NCBI GenBank assembly: GCA_947498325.1
Contig: CANMKE010000017.1
Location: forward strand, 1 to 64,000
DNA length: 64,000 bases
Direction: 5' to 3'
Origin: an uncultured Persicobacter sp.
GTDB lineage: Bacteria > Bacteroidota > Bacteroidia > Cytophagales > Cyclobacteriaceae
The stretch's first letter is position 1. Every line of letters begins with the position of its first letter. The notes under the pieces are model-generated. The model saw only the letters and a program-made list of their open reading frames with translations. It searched no databases and was not told where the DNA came from. Shown piece by piece: positions 33,242 to 43,248 of this stretch. Position numbers and translations under genes: made by a program.

Positions 33242-34315
33242 ATGGGAAAACGTAAACCGATTTTATGGACAATCTTGGGACTTGCTGGCTCAGCATTTTT
33301 AGCAGACCGACTGTTTAGAGGTTCTACTTTTAAAGGGCACAGTGATAATTTAGAGGGGGGAGAATTTAAAAATACGGGTGGAGGCAAGAACTCTATATCC
33401 CGCACGGTTGGCAAAATAATGCTCAACTTTGATAAATGGGAGTTATGGCCTAAAGCGTATGAAAAACCTTTGGCAAAGATTCAGCCTTCCTACTTTGATG
33501 AGGAAAATCAAGTCAAAGTTTATTTTATCGGTCATGCCACTTGCCTGATTCAGTGGAATGGTCTGAATATTCTCACCGACCCGATGTTTTCCCGATCGGC
33601 TGGACCTTTGGGGAAAATGGGCCCTGCACGTAAAGCTCCTCCTGGGGTAAATATTCAGGGGCTGCCACCTATCGATATGGTTCTGCTTTCACATAATCAT
33701 TATGATCACTTCGACATGGACTCGCTGGAGTATATCGGAGCAAGTCAGCATAAATCACCTATCGTAATCACTGGGCTGGGAAATGCGAAGCTGATAAAAC
33801 GGACGGGTTTGCATCCTGCTGTGGAGCTCGACTGGGGCGAATCAATTACCTATAAAGGCTGGCAGGTGTATTTCGAGGAATGTAAGCACAGTTCAGGGCG
33901 GGCATTCTCGGATCAGAATAAAAGCCTGTGGGGCAGTTTTGTGATTGAGAACCCCAAAGGACAAAAAGTATATTTCGGTGGCGATTCTGCCTATGGCGGC
34001 CATTACCGAAGAATTCACCGCAAGCATGGGCCAATGGATTTATCCTTTTTGCCTATCGGTGCTTATCGCCCGAAGGAGGCTTTTGGTGATATTCATATGA
34101 ATCCTGAGGAGGCCATTAATGCACACAAAGATCTCCACTCCAAAGAGACCATCGCTATTCATCATGGAACTTTTCAATTGACGCTCGAGGGGCGATTCGA
34201 TCCTATTAAGGAGTTGATGGAAGCAATGGAGAAGGAATCGGAGCCCATAAGCCCATTTTATTCGCTGAAAAATGGCGCCTCTAAATTGATTGATTTGGAG
34301 AAAAAAGACGTTTAA
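33242..34315 (+). CDS. Membrane-anchored metallo-beta-lactamase-fold hydrolase (NAPE-PLD-like)
   Basis: From the Met at 33242 (MGKRKPILW) this is 357 residues with one N-terminal hydrophobic segment (about residues 8-25) that probably anchors it. The metal-binding motif SHNHYDHFDMDSL lies near residues 149-161. Further ligands lie in KHSSGRAF, GGDSAYGGHY near residues 246-255 and IHHGTFQLT near 306. These match the COG2220 group that includes N-acyl-phosphatidylethanolamine phospholipase D. It likely hydrolyses a phosphodiester, perhaps a phospholipid. No terminator is seen between it and the next gene. Confidence 0.87.
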   Translation: MGKRKPILWTILGLAGSAFLADRLFRGSTFKGHSDNLEGGEFKNTGGGKNSISRTVGKIMLNFDKWELWPKAYEKPLAKIQPSYFDEENQVKVYFIGHATCLIQWNGLNILTDPMFSRSAGPLGKMGPARKAPPGVNIQGLPPIDMVLLSHNHYDHFDMDSLEYIGASQHKSPIVITGLGNAKLIKRTGLHPAVELDWGESITYKGWQVYFEECKHSSGRAFSDQNKSLWGSFVIENPKGQKVYFGGDSAYGGHYRRIHRKHGPMDLSFLPIGAYRPKEAFGDIHMNPEEAINAHKDLHSKETIAIHHGTFQLTLEGRFDPIKELMEAMEKESEPISPFYSLKNGASKLIDLEKKDV

Positions 34316-34407
34316 AATCATATATATCGATACGAATTTACATTATTTCTACTTTTAGGTATAGTTATGGATGTTGGATAGTTGATATTTTTATTAAACA
34401 ATCTACC

Positions 34408-35094
34408 ATGAAAAAACTCCTAATTGTAGGGATGATGTGTCTTGTCGGACAACTTCATGCCCAAGCATTGCTGAGTCCTATGCAAGACAATGCGCTGATG
34501 TTCCTAAAATCAGCAAAAGTGACCACAATGGATCATCAAGAAGTGGATGGTCTGAATTTCAAATCTTGTTCTTCAAGTAACGGTCGTCTGAAGTCTTTCA
34601 CCCTGAAAAAAGAGGATGGAAGCAAGCAAAAATTCAAAGCGGAACAAGTAGAGAAAGTAGTGGTTGAACCGAAAGGTCAGGCCAAATTGATCATGTCTTC
34701 GGAAAATGCTTCTTTAGTTTCGACCCTCAAAAAAGACTATTCAGGGATTGCCAACACTAAGTATATCACTTTTGAGCGTGTTGAGTATAAAAAGGGTAAA
34801 TTCGCTTTACTGCAACTTTTAGATCCACAGATCGATGAGCATGTAAAAGTTTACCTTGATCCTAATGCCAAGAAAACAACCAATTTTGGCGGAATTGTAG
34901 GGGGAGACTATAAAGAGTTTTTCGCAAAAAAAGGAGACATGACCATCTACCTGAAGAAGAGCAAATACAAAAAACAATGGCGTGAGCTTTTTGGGGATAA
35001 TGCGAAATTCTGTCAGATGATGGAAGACGGTACTTTATCGCCAAAAATTAAAGACTTGGCTTATCACATTGCTGTTTACAATGAGACCATTTAA
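34408..35094 (+). CDS. Secreted protein of unknown function
   Basis: The 228-residue protein has a signal peptide (MKKLLIVGMMCLVGQLHAQ). The mature part is lysine-rich with short alternating strands. A GGIVGGDYKEFFAKKGDMTIYL segment lies near residues 158-179. I recognise no family. It has no lipobox and no further hydrophobic segment, so it is likely periplasmic. A terminator follows 27 bp after the stop codon. Confidence 0.75.
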   Translation: MKKLLIVGMMCLVGQLHAQALLSPMQDNALMFLKSAKVTTMDHQEVDGLNFKSCSSSNGRLKSFTLKKEDGSKQKFKAEQVEKVVVEPKGQAKLIMSSENASLVSTLKKDYSGIANTKYITFERVEYKKGKFALLQLLDPQIDEHVKVYLDPNAKKTTNFGGIVGGDYKEFFAKKGDMTIYLKKSKYKKQWRELFGDNAKFCQMMEDGTLSPKIKDLAYHIAVYNETI

Positions 35095-35121
35095 AGTCGT
35101 AAATAATTAGTCGTTTTAGAG

Positions 35122-35152
35122 CAAGGTACTTTTGGGTGCCTTGTTTTTTTTT
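35122..35152 (+). terminator. Rho-independent terminator
   Basis: CAAGGTAC and GTGCCTTG pair (one G-T pair) around TTTTGG, followed by nine T. It ends the secreted protein gene at 34408-35094 and lies inside the over-long open frame of the next gene, which supports the later start at 35243. Confidence 0.85.
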
Positions 35153-35242
35153 GTCGGTAGTTATCGGGATAATTTTCGAAATGTTATTCTGGCTGAATTC
35201 CTCAACCTTTGTTTTTTACTTATTTATACTTCGAAATTTACA

Positions 35243-36418
35243 ATGAGACAAACAACCTTGATTTTAATCGTTTGTATGCTCGCTTTTGTCGGATGCAAAA
35301 AGGCGGAAGACCAACGGCCACTGAATTTTTTTACCGTTAATTTTGATACGCAGGGCGGTCATGAAATCGCTCCCCAAAAGGTGCAGGAAGGTCAATATTT
35401 ATCGGTGCCAGATTTGCCTGAGAAGGATGGCTATAGCTTTGTGGCCTGGAAACTTGGTGATACGCAATATAATTTCGGTATTCCCGTAACCTCTTCCATC
35501 ACCTTAATGGCTCAATGGTCTCGAAATCCCTATTTCACGGTTCATTTCGATACTGATGGCGGAAATGAAGTGAAAGCCGTGGAGGTTGATGAATCGGATT
35601 TTTTAACTGCCCCAACTCCACCACAGAAAGAACAGGCTGTTTTTGATGGCTGGTATGTTGATGGCAAGCCATTTGATTTTTCAGTAGCTATTCAAAAAGA
35701 CATCACTTTAAAAGCCCGATGGATCAATAAACTAAATTTGCACGCTGAGCTACTTTCTGCCCCCAATACTTTTTGGTGGGGAAAAGGAGGGAATTATTAT
35801 GATACTTTTGATGCTATGAAATGCTTCGATCAGCTTACCATAGACCACCTTCTGACGATCAGCAACCTTAATTTTAAGGACATGATGACGATCGTGGGGT
35901 TTGGTTTGTCGAATTATGATGCCTCAACGGTAGATGAATCAAAGTACCCCTCTAATCAGCTGGCTATTCAATACACGGCTTATCCTGCAAAAGTGGCGGC
36001 AGGCGAACAGTATTTGGTGATGTACAAAGCACCAAAATCTTTCGGGCCTACCTGGAATACCGACAGTTTGAGTTTTACGCATGAAGTACAATTAAAATCC
36101 ATTGCCATCACCAATAATGCTTATGCTTATTTAAGTATGCTGAAAGGAGATGCGATGGGTAAAAAATTCGGTCCTGATGATTGGTTCAAAGTGACCATTG
36201 AAGGGTACAATGCAAAAGGCGAAAAAGTGGGTGAAGTCGAGGCTGCTTTGGCGGAACATGGTCATATCGTCGACGATTGGAAAGCGGTGGATTTATCAGC
36301 TTTGGGTAAAGTTAAGAAACTGACATTTAACCTGGCATCCTCGGATCCTGCCGCTCGCCCTCCTGGGGATTTTAACACCCCATTTTACATTTGCCTGAAA
36401 GATATACTTTATTACTAA
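35243..36418 (+). CDS. Lipoprotein with two InlB-type repeats and a DUF4465 domain
   Basis: I start this at 35243 because a terminator of the previous gene lies at 35122-35152 and the product then begins with a lipoprotein signal (MLAFVGCKK, Cys about 17). Residues about 28-95 and 98-165 are two InlB B-repeat/Flg_new modules (FxVxFDTxGG ... W). Residues about 170-391 match DUF4465 (NNAYAYLSMLKGDAMGKKFGPDDWF near residue 290). DUF4465 proteins are surface proteins of Bacteroidota and Planctomycetes with unknown binding targets. It probably acts in adhesion or glycan binding at the cell surface. Confidence 0.87.
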   Translation: MRQTTLILIVCMLAFVGCKKAEDQRPLNFFTVNFDTQGGHEIAPQKVQEGQYLSVPDLPEKDGYSFVAWKLGDTQYNFGIPVTSSITLMAQWSRNPYFTVHFDTDGGNEVKAVEVDESDFLTAPTPPQKEQAVFDGWYVDGKPFDFSVAIQKDITLKARWINKLNLHAELLSAPNTFWWGKGGNYYDTFDAMKCFDQLTIDHLLTISNLNFKDMMTIVGFGLSNYDASTVDESKYPSNQLAIQYTAYPAKVAAGEQYLVMYKAPKSFGPTWNTDSLSFTHEVQLKSIAITNNAYAYLSMLKGDAMGKKFGPDDWFKVTIEGYNAKGEKVGEVEAALAEHGHIVDDWKAVDLSALGKVKKLTFNLASSDPAARPPGDFNTPFYICLKDILYY

Positions 36419-36500
36419 GCATCAGCTATTTAAAGGGTACTGATATACAAGAAGCATATTCACTATTAATCCGCTCAGCTTCCCATCAAAAACGGGGGGA

Positions 36501-36935
36501 GTGAGGGGTAAGGTGCATTTAATTGGCTACTCCATCTGGGTAGCCATTTTTTTTGCTGTACAAATCGTTATTTTAATGATGGAGCAAAATAAGGAACAGT
36601 TAATAATATCGGGGCAAGTCGTTGATGAAAATGGCACAGGCGTACCAGGGGTCAGTGTGGTCTTTCCTGAAGAGCGCCTTTTTCTTTCCACTGATGTAAA
36701 AGGCCATTTTTTTACGGTGGCTCAAGCCCGAAAATCTCGCTTGAATGTGAAAGTGATCGCACAGGGCTATTATCTATATGAAGGTACACAGCGTTCGAAG
36801 CGGGGTCAGCTCAACTTCGAGAAAATTATTATCAGGGAAAGCAAGCCTGGGGAATATGCCCCATTCTGTGCTAAAAAACGCCCCTCTTGGTGGCTCAGGC
36901 TTGTTCGCATGATCAATAAAGCTTTAATAGGGTGA
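36501..36935 (+). CDS. Small carboxypeptidase regulatory-like domain protein
   Basis: The frame from the GTG at 36501 gives 144 residues: a possible N-terminal membrane anchor (IWVAIFFAVQIVIL), then one carboxypeptidase-D regulatory-like beta sandwich (IISGQVVDENGTGVPGVSVVFPE near residues 35-57), then a basic tail with WWLRLVRMINKAL. The start is uncertain: the anchor segment is encoded by a hairpin plus T-run that looks like a terminator (36524-36554). The real start may be the ATG at 36576, giving 119 residues and no anchor. Function is unknown; isolated domains of this kind are common in Bacteroidota surface proteins. Confidence 0.6.
   Translation: MRGKVHLIGYSIWVAIFFAVQIVILMMEQNKEQLIISGQVVDENGTGVPGVSVVFPEERLFLSTDVKGHFFTVAQARKSRLNVKVIAQGYYLYEGTQRSKRGQLNFEKIIIRESKPGEYAPFCAKKRPSWWLRLVRMINKALIG
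36524..36554 (+). terminator. Terminator-like hairpin after DUF4465 gene
   Basis: TGGCTAC and GTAGCCA flank an 8-base loop and are followed by seven T. It would end the DUF4465 transcript 106 bp after its stop, but it lies inside the longer frame of the small carboxypeptidase-regulatory-like protein. Confidence 0.5.
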
Positions 36936-37247
36936 AATTAATTTAGATTATTTCATCCTATTTTTATATTCATTGATCTGATTTTTAATTTTTTTTTGGT
37001 GTGTGAAATGCGTGAGTTTTTGTCGTTTTTTTGAATTTATTCCTTCTCTTTTGTTATTCTATACGCTCCTTTTTTCCCCTTTTACTGACCATCAAACCAT
37101 TCGAAGGTTCAATGAGTGGTTTAAGGTTTATATTAGGAATGTATGTTTTTAGTACTGATATGTTGGATTCAAAATACCACTATAGGGACTTTTGGTTTTA
37201 CTATAGTTATAAATACCAAACGAAATGAACATCAAAATTTTCTAATA
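36936..37247. other. A+T-rich intergenic region upstream of LruC lipoprotein gene
   Basis: No gene is visible. The stretch is strongly T-rich near 36958-37080. The open frame beginning at 37143 is treated as an upstream extension of the LruC gene, since the lipoprotein signal begins at 37248. No promoter of the expected TTG/TAnnTTTG form was found. Confidence 0.4.
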
Positions 37248-39215
37248 ATGTTTAACAAACTTACCTTACTTTCCATCTTTCTATTTGGATATCTATTTAC
37301 TGCTTGTAATCAAGAACCAGGCAATCCAGTTGCTCCAAATGTAGATACAAGCTTCGAATCTATTAATGTCCCTGAAGGGTTTGATTTTAAAACTTCACAC
37401 AGTGTTGGTGTGGTGCTTTCAGATGAAGATGCGACAGATCAGGCGTTTTACGAAATGTCTTATTACGATGGCAACCAACAGGAATATGTAATTGGCCGTG
37501 TATTTATGCCAATAGGCAAAACAGAATATACTTATAAGCTCAATTTGCCAACTTACGTTAAAGAATTGAAAGTAACGAAGGTACGTGGATCACAGCAAAT
37601 TCAGGAAATGGTCGATGTAAGCCCAAACACAGTGGTTACATTTTCAGGAGAAAAGAATCGGATCCTGAGTTGTAAATCGGTGCTTTACGGTGTGAACAGT
37701 TCTCAGAATTTTTTCACGATCGATCAATCTTCAGATGAATTTACATCTACCATGGTAGAGGAAGTAATGGAGCATGGTGGCTCTATCGCCTGTGCAGTTG
37801 ATAAAAACAACAAGCGTGTTTATGTGAGCTTCGGTCGTGCACTAAAATATTATGACCTGAATACAGAATCGTGGGTTGATGTTGCTGAGAATAACCCTTT
37901 CAATGGCGGATATCCTCGTATGGAATACAACAATGCCACAGATGAGTTATGGATTGCTAAAAATGAAGAAATGTATATCCTTGATCCAGCTGATGGTTCA
38001 CAGAAAGACAAATACATAATTAGTGGATTGGAATCCCCTGTAGGTGGTGGTGATATCGCGATCAGTCTTAGTGGCGATGTGTATATGTGTTGTTTCTCTG
38101 GTCTTTATAAAGTATCAAATATTGACACAGGCAGTAAAGTGGTTTCTGTAACGCGTATCAGTGCTGAAGCATTACCATTCAGTCCAACCTCCCTGGCAAT
38201 TGACCAAGACGACCGCTTGTTTATGGGTACTAATGAGGCCAACAGTAGATTGATTGAGATGGACAAAGAGACAGGTTCTTATCAGGTTCAGGTAACTTAT
38301 CCACATAAAATTAATGACCTTTCTGCCTTCCCTTGTACAATTGATGAGTGTGATCAAACAGATACTGATGGTGACGGATGTATTGATTGTATTGACGAAG
38401 ATCCTCTTGATCCTTCAACTTGTGGAACGATTTCAAGCCCAAGTAAATTCGGTTACGGTACCATCGCTTACGAGGATTTGTGGCCATCAACGGGTGATTA
38501 TGACTTCAATGACTTGGTTGTAAATTACAGATTCAAGATTTCTGTGAATGGAGATAACATGGCGACAAAAATGACCATCTTCCTGAAGCAAAAAGCACGT
38601 TCAGCTAACTATGACAATGGATTCGGTATTCAAATGCCAATCGGTTTACGCCAGGGGAATATCTACCGTATTCGAGGAAATATCAATACAGGATTGGTGA
38701 CCAACAACTTTAATGGTTCTGAAGCGGGACACGGCAGTCGAGTAGTGATTATTGCTTATGATAAATCGACGGAGATGAGTAGCTTCGGACTTTGTCTTGA
38801 GGAGCACGATATCAAGCCAATCACAATTACCATCGACTTCAAAGAGCCAATTGATGTATATGCACTTGGTTTGGATAATTTCCCTTACAATCCATTCTTG
38901 ATCCAGAAAGGAAACAGAGGTCATGAGATTCACTTGTTCAACCAAGAGCCAACAGCATTGAACGATAATAGCTTATTGGGAGCATCAGTAGATGAGTCGG
39001 ATGCCGCTGAAGGCGTTTATTACCAAACAAGAAGAAAGCACCCATGGGCATTGAATATTATTCATGACTTCCGTGTAGTGAATGAAGGCGTAGCGATTAC
39101 CGCAGCTTATAACAACTTCAAAGCTTGGGCGGAGTCAGGTGGAACAACCAACACCGACTGGTATAAAGATAACGAAGGGTACAGAAATACTTCAGTGATT
39201 TGTACTGATAGATAA
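37248..39215 (+). CDS. LruC domain lipoprotein (DUF4842-type)
   Basis: Starting at 37248 the 655-residue product has a lipoprotein signal (LFGYLFTAC, Cys about 18). Residues about 140-380 read as beta-propeller-like repeats (AVDKNNKRVYVSFG, SLAIDQDDRLFMG). A thrombospondin-3-like calcium loop follows (DTDGDGCIDCIDEDPLDPSTC near residues 371-391). The C-terminal 250 residues are the LruC/DUF4842 domain (IAYEDLWPSTGDYDFNDLVVNYRF). Such proteins are exposed on the surface of Bacteroidota. Codon use appears more A+T-rich than in most neighbours. The binding target is unknown. Confidence 0.88.
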   Translation: MFNKLTLLSIFLFGYLFTACNQEPGNPVAPNVDTSFESINVPEGFDFKTSHSVGVVLSDEDATDQAFYEMSYYDGNQQEYVIGRVFMPIGKTEYTYKLNLPTYVKELKVTKVRGSQQIQEMVDVSPNTVVTFSGEKNRILSCKSVLYGVNSSQNFFTIDQSSDEFTSTMVEEVMEHGGSIACAVDKNNKRVYVSFGRALKYYDLNTESWVDVAENNPFNGGYPRMEYNNATDELWIAKNEEMYILDPADGSQKDKYIISGLESPVGGGDIAISLSGDVYMCCFSGLYKVSNIDTGSKVVSVTRISAEALPFSPTSLAIDQDDRLFMGTNEANSRLIEMDKETGSYQVQVTYPHKINDLSAFPCTIDECDQTDTDGDGCIDCIDEDPLDPSTCGTISSPSKFGYGTIAYEDLWPSTGDYDFNDLVVNYRFKISVNGDNMATKMTIFLKQKARSANYDNGFGIQMPIGLRQGNIYRIRGNINTGLVTNNFNGSEAGHGSRVVIIAYDKSTEMSSFGLCLEEHDIKPITITIDFKEPIDVYALGLDNFPYNPFLIQKGNRGHEIHLFNQEPTALNDNSLLGASVDESDAAEGVYYQTRRKHPWALNIIHDFRVVNEGVAITAAYNNFKAWAESGGTTNTDWYKDNEGYRNTSVICTDR

Positions 39216-39238
39216 TTTTGAGTAGATAGATTAATGTG

Positions 39239-39268
39239 AAAAAGGAGCTGGTTTCAGCTCCTTTTTTT
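39239..39268. terminator. Rho-independent terminator after LruC gene
   Basis: AAAGGAGCTG and CAGCTCCTTT are perfect complements around a GTTT loop, followed by T on the plus strand and with A5 on the other side. It may also serve the convergent carbonic anhydrase gene. Confidence 0.92.
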
Positions 39269-39365
39269 ATTTTATCATTTCACAAAATGCCCTCCACAGG
39301 CCGTAGCCCTAAATATACAGTGTGGTGGTGGCGCAGGAAATCAGTTTGAGGGGGGCCAGCATCAA

Positions 39366-40109
39366 TTATATGCCTTCGACAAATCGGTCGTTGATTTTTT
39401 GAATATGGCGGGCATTGTTCCCTTCAAGAAGGTTGATTTTTTCGATCTGCAATTCAGAAGCCTCCTGTATATTTTGCATCACAAACCACTTGACCGTTTC
39501 TGAATACGGAGGGGTCGTCAGGGAACCATCATAACAATAGTAGTGCTCACTTTCTTTGATCACCTCCTCAGCATTCACAAAATCACTCCATATTTCCTGT
39601 TGCCCTTCATTACTTGGAATTTGTGTAATGAATTTTTTCAGAAATTGATTTTCCATACCTTCTTTGAACAGTATGCCTACCACTAAATAGGTGGTGTCAT
39701 TGTTGATTGCCGTATGGACAAAATGAGCTTCCATCGGGTAGGTAACGCCATCAATGAGGTGCTCGGAAGGTGTATGGAAATGAAATTGCCTTAACCGGAA
39801 CAGCTGTTCGTCATACTCAAGCACTGAACCAGAATCGTAATCCAAGCGAATCGTGTGACCTGTGTTGACAATTTTTTCATGTGATTTTTTATAGTTCACA
39901 TGCCATTGATGCCCCTTAGTCGTTCCAATAGAAGCGGTTTTTATGTTGATCGGCGACTGCTGCGCTCCTGAAGCTTCCTCAGCAAGATAGGTGCAATCAG
40001 GCTTATCATGTGGTGGTGTATTTTCTTTTGATGTCCCTAAATGATCCAATACTAAAACGGTACTCAATACGCCACAAATCAGCCAAGGAAGCAAACTTTT
40101 CATCTTCAT
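39366..40109 (-). CDS. Alpha-class carbonic anhydrase
   Basis: The 247-residue protein has an N-terminal hydrophobic segment (residues about 5-23) acting as signal or anchor. The alpha-class motifs follow: QQSPINIKT near residue 50, the zinc ligands in QFHFHTPSEH near residues 107-116 and EAHFVH near 127, and the SLTTPPYSETVKW active-site segment near residue 196. It interconverts CO2 and bicarbonate in the periplasm. A TACATTTG promoter element lies just upstream at 40133-40140. It is a single-gene unit. Met3 at 40103 is an alternative start. Confidence 0.95.
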   Translation of the reverse strand: MKMKSLLPWLICGVLSTVLVLDHLGTSKENTPPHDKPDCTYLAEEASGAQQSPINIKTASIGTTKGHQWHVNYKKSHEKIVNTGHTIRLDYDSGSVLEYDEQLFRLRQFHFHTPSEHLIDGVTYPMEAHFVHTAINNDTTYLVVGILFKEGMENQFLKKFITQIPSNEGQQEIWSDFVNAEEVIKESEHYYCYDGSLTTPPYSETVKWFVMQNIQEASELQIEKINLLEGNNARHIQKINDRFVEGI

Positions 40110-40132
40110 AATTGAACTTGTTGATGTTTATA

Positions 40133-40140
40133 CAAATGTA
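40133..40140 (-). promoter_or_regulatory. Possible -7 promoter element of carbonic anhydrase gene (TACATTTG)
   Basis: On the minus strand TACATTTG fits TAnnTTTG, 24 bp before the start codon. A TTG lies 16 bp upstream, closer than the usual 19-21 bp. Confidence 0.4.
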
Positions 40141-40220
40141 TTTCACCAGCGGAGATCAATTCATGACTTTAATCAATTACTAATATGAATATTGATGATT
40201 GTTGTGGTTATCGATATTTT

Positions 40221-40454
40221 TTATCTGAATCTGTTATTTAAATTAAGGAATGGAAAAGCCTGTTGGTCGGTCAGGATCCCCAAATCGGTCAATTTTTGAT
40301 TGAGAACGGCCACTTTCATTCGTTCTGAAGGAATTTTATCCAATGGCAAACACGAGGGTTTGCGGACAGTAGCAAAGAAGGCCTGCTGTAAACTTTCCTG
40401 ATTGAGTTCTTTTACTTTCTCCAGTTTTTGAACGATAATATTTTTGTTGCTCAT
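40221..40454 (-). CDS. Small hypothetical protein
   Basis: The 77-residue protein is soluble, with an amphipathic N-terminus (KNIIVQKLEKVKELNQ) and no recognised domain. It follows another small gene by 17 bp on the same strand, so the two are probably co-transcribed. It has acceptable codon use and no strong competing frame. The function is unknown. Confidence 0.5.
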   Translation of the reverse strand: MSNKNIIVQKLEKVKELNQESLQQAFFATVRKPSCLPLDKIPSERMKVAVLNQKLTDLGILTDQQAFPFLNLNNRFR

Positions 40455-40471
40455 TGCGCTAATTTCAGTGG

Positions 40472-40696
40472 TTAAAAATTCAGTGTTTGATCGTGGTCAT
40501 GCCATTGAGGGCTGATCTGTGGTGCTCCACTGCGTTTAATGAGTTCGGTAACAAGCAACTGTTGCTGCTTTTGCTGTTCTTTTTTACAGCGCCAGTTTTC
40601 GGCATCCTGCGCGCGGTAGTGCTCGAAAATTTGCTGATCGGTACAGCTGTTCAGAAAAGCTTGGTATTTCTGCTGAAATGGATTTTGAATAGACAT
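40472..40696 (-). CDS. Small hypothetical protein
   Basis: The 74-residue protein is hydrophilic and glutamine-rich (KKEQQKQQQLLVTELI), with no signal peptide. No family is recognised. It leads the pair with the gene at 40221-40454. An imperfect inverted repeat (GTGCAA ... TTGCAC, 40698-40736) sits directly upstream and may regulate it. An opposite-strand frame of similar length at 40487-40720 is less likely because it lacks a partner and is leucine-rich antisense sequence. Confidence 0.5.
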   Translation of the reverse strand: MSIQNPFQQKYQAFLNSCTDQQIFEHYRAQDAENWRCKKEQQKQQQLLVTELIKRSGAPQISPQWHDHDQTLNF

Positions 40697-40897
40697 TGTG
40701 CAACCAATTTAGTAAAATAGAAAATTAGATTGCACCAGAAAATTTGCGTGGGCGAGATTTATTTTGTCTGTCGCGACCGCATTCGGAACCACCGTGGCCT
40801 CAACGGCTCGGTTGGTATTCTCATGGAATTCCTGATGCATTACAAAGGTAGGGGGGAATGATTTACTTTTCCAAATGTTCAACAAAAAAAATAGCAT

Positions 40898-40929
40898 AAA
40901 AAAAACCGTAAGCTTAAAGGCTTACGGTT
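40898..40929 (-). terminator. Rho-independent terminator of ABC-F gene
   Basis: ACCGTAAGC and GCTTACGGT pair perfectly around a 6-base loop. On the minus strand a T-run of eight follows. It lies 25 bp after the ABC-F stop codon. Confidence 0.92.
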
Positions 40930-40954
40930 CATAATTGTATTTTATGTAGGAGGC

Positions 40955-42577
<1,623 letters not shown>

Positions 42578-42650
42578 TTATATTTTAATTTTAAATAATT
42601 CGCAAATTTGCGCTTAAATTTCACAAGGTCAAAATATATACCTTGCTAAT

Positions 42651-43142
42651 TTATTTTTGTATAGAGGATGTGGGTTTTTTAAATATCACGCGTTGTGCTC
42701 CGAGTAAAATGACAAGTATTGCACCAAAGAATATACCACTCAAAATAGCGACAGGGATGGCACCGATCAGATACGCCAAAAATGAGGACTGAGCGGTTGC
42801 AATGCTGATTTCTGTAAAATTTTTGAAGGGCATGGGTTGCCCCTGAAAGAAGAAACCAACCTTCAGTGCGTAATAAATAAGGACCGGAAGCAGCGGGGTG
42901 AAATTGATGTAAGAACCCAAAACCACCAGGGGCGAGTTCAGCTTAAATACCCTTGAACTTCCCAAGGCAATGACGGTCTGAAAACCCCATAAAGGCAATA
43001 CACCAATGATGACTCCCAACGCCACCGCAAGTCCTTTTTTCCATAAAGGCTCATTTGGCGCGAGCAGGATTTCCTTCAAATCCAGGGATTTAATTTTCAG
43101 CCATTGCTTGGCCCACCAACTATGTTTGCTTGTTTTGTTCAT
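42651..43142 (-). CDS. DUF2062 membrane protein
   Basis: I start at the Met at 43142 (MNKTSKHSWW), giving 163 residues, because a promoter -7 element lies at 43167-43174 and the longer frame begins with TTG inside it. The protein matches DUF2062: an EPLWKKGLAVALGVIIGVLPLWGFQT block near residues 29-54 and SPLVVLGSYINFTPLLPVLIYY near residues 70-91, with three to four membrane helices. The family is sometimes linked to glycosyltransferases, but its role is unknown. Confidence 0.85.
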   Translation of the reverse strand: MNKTSKHSWWAKQWLKIKSLDLKEILLAPNEPLWKKGLAVALGVIIGVLPLWGFQTVIALGSSRVFKLNSPLVVLGSYINFTPLLPVLIYYALKVGFFFQGQPMPFKNFTEISIATAQSSFLAYLIGAIPVAILSGIFFGAILVILLGAQRVIFKKPTSSIQK

Positions 43143-43166
43143 GCGCAGGATTGACTTGCAAAAGGG

Positions 43167-43199
43167 CAAATATAGTGTTTTCTAAATTACTTGAGCAAA
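43167..43199 (-). promoter_or_regulatory. Promoter of DUF2062 gene (TTTG-N21-TATATTTG)
   Basis: On the minus strand TTTG at 43199-43196 and TATATTTG at 43174-43167 are separated by 21 bp, a full match to the Bacteroidota housekeeping promoter. Transcription would begin near 43160, leaving a leader of about 18 nt before the ATG at 43142. Confidence 0.65.
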
Positions 43200-43230
43200 A
43201 AAAACGGTCGATGAGTGATCGGCCGTTTTT
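43197..43230 (-). terminator. Rho-independent terminator of first AraC gene
   Basis: AAAACGGTCGAT and ATCGGCCGTTTT pair with one G-T pair around GAGTG. Read on the minus strand a T-run of about eight follows. Its T-run overlaps the -33 element of the DUF2062 promoter. Confidence 0.88.
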
Positions 43231-43248
43231 CTGTCTGTTGCGTTAAGT

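Noticed and set aside
35132-35242. Extended N-terminus of the DUF4465 lipoprotein
   Set aside because: It would begin inside the terminator of the preceding gene and would hide the lipoprotein signal that starts at 35243.
40487-40720. 77-codon plus-strand frame opposite the small minus-strand gene
   Set aside because: Its leucine- and phenylalanine-rich product looks like antisense of the glutamine-rich minus-strand gene, which has a co-directional partner.
42601-42612. Palindrome CGCAAATTTGCG upstream of the ABC-F gene
   Set aside because: It is a short perfect palindrome in A+T-rich sequence with no second copy seen and no link to a known regulator; chance is likely.
42651-43169. Longer N-terminus for the DUF2062 protein
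   Set aside because: The extended frame starts with TTG inside a consensus promoter -7 element; the ATG at 43142 fits better.
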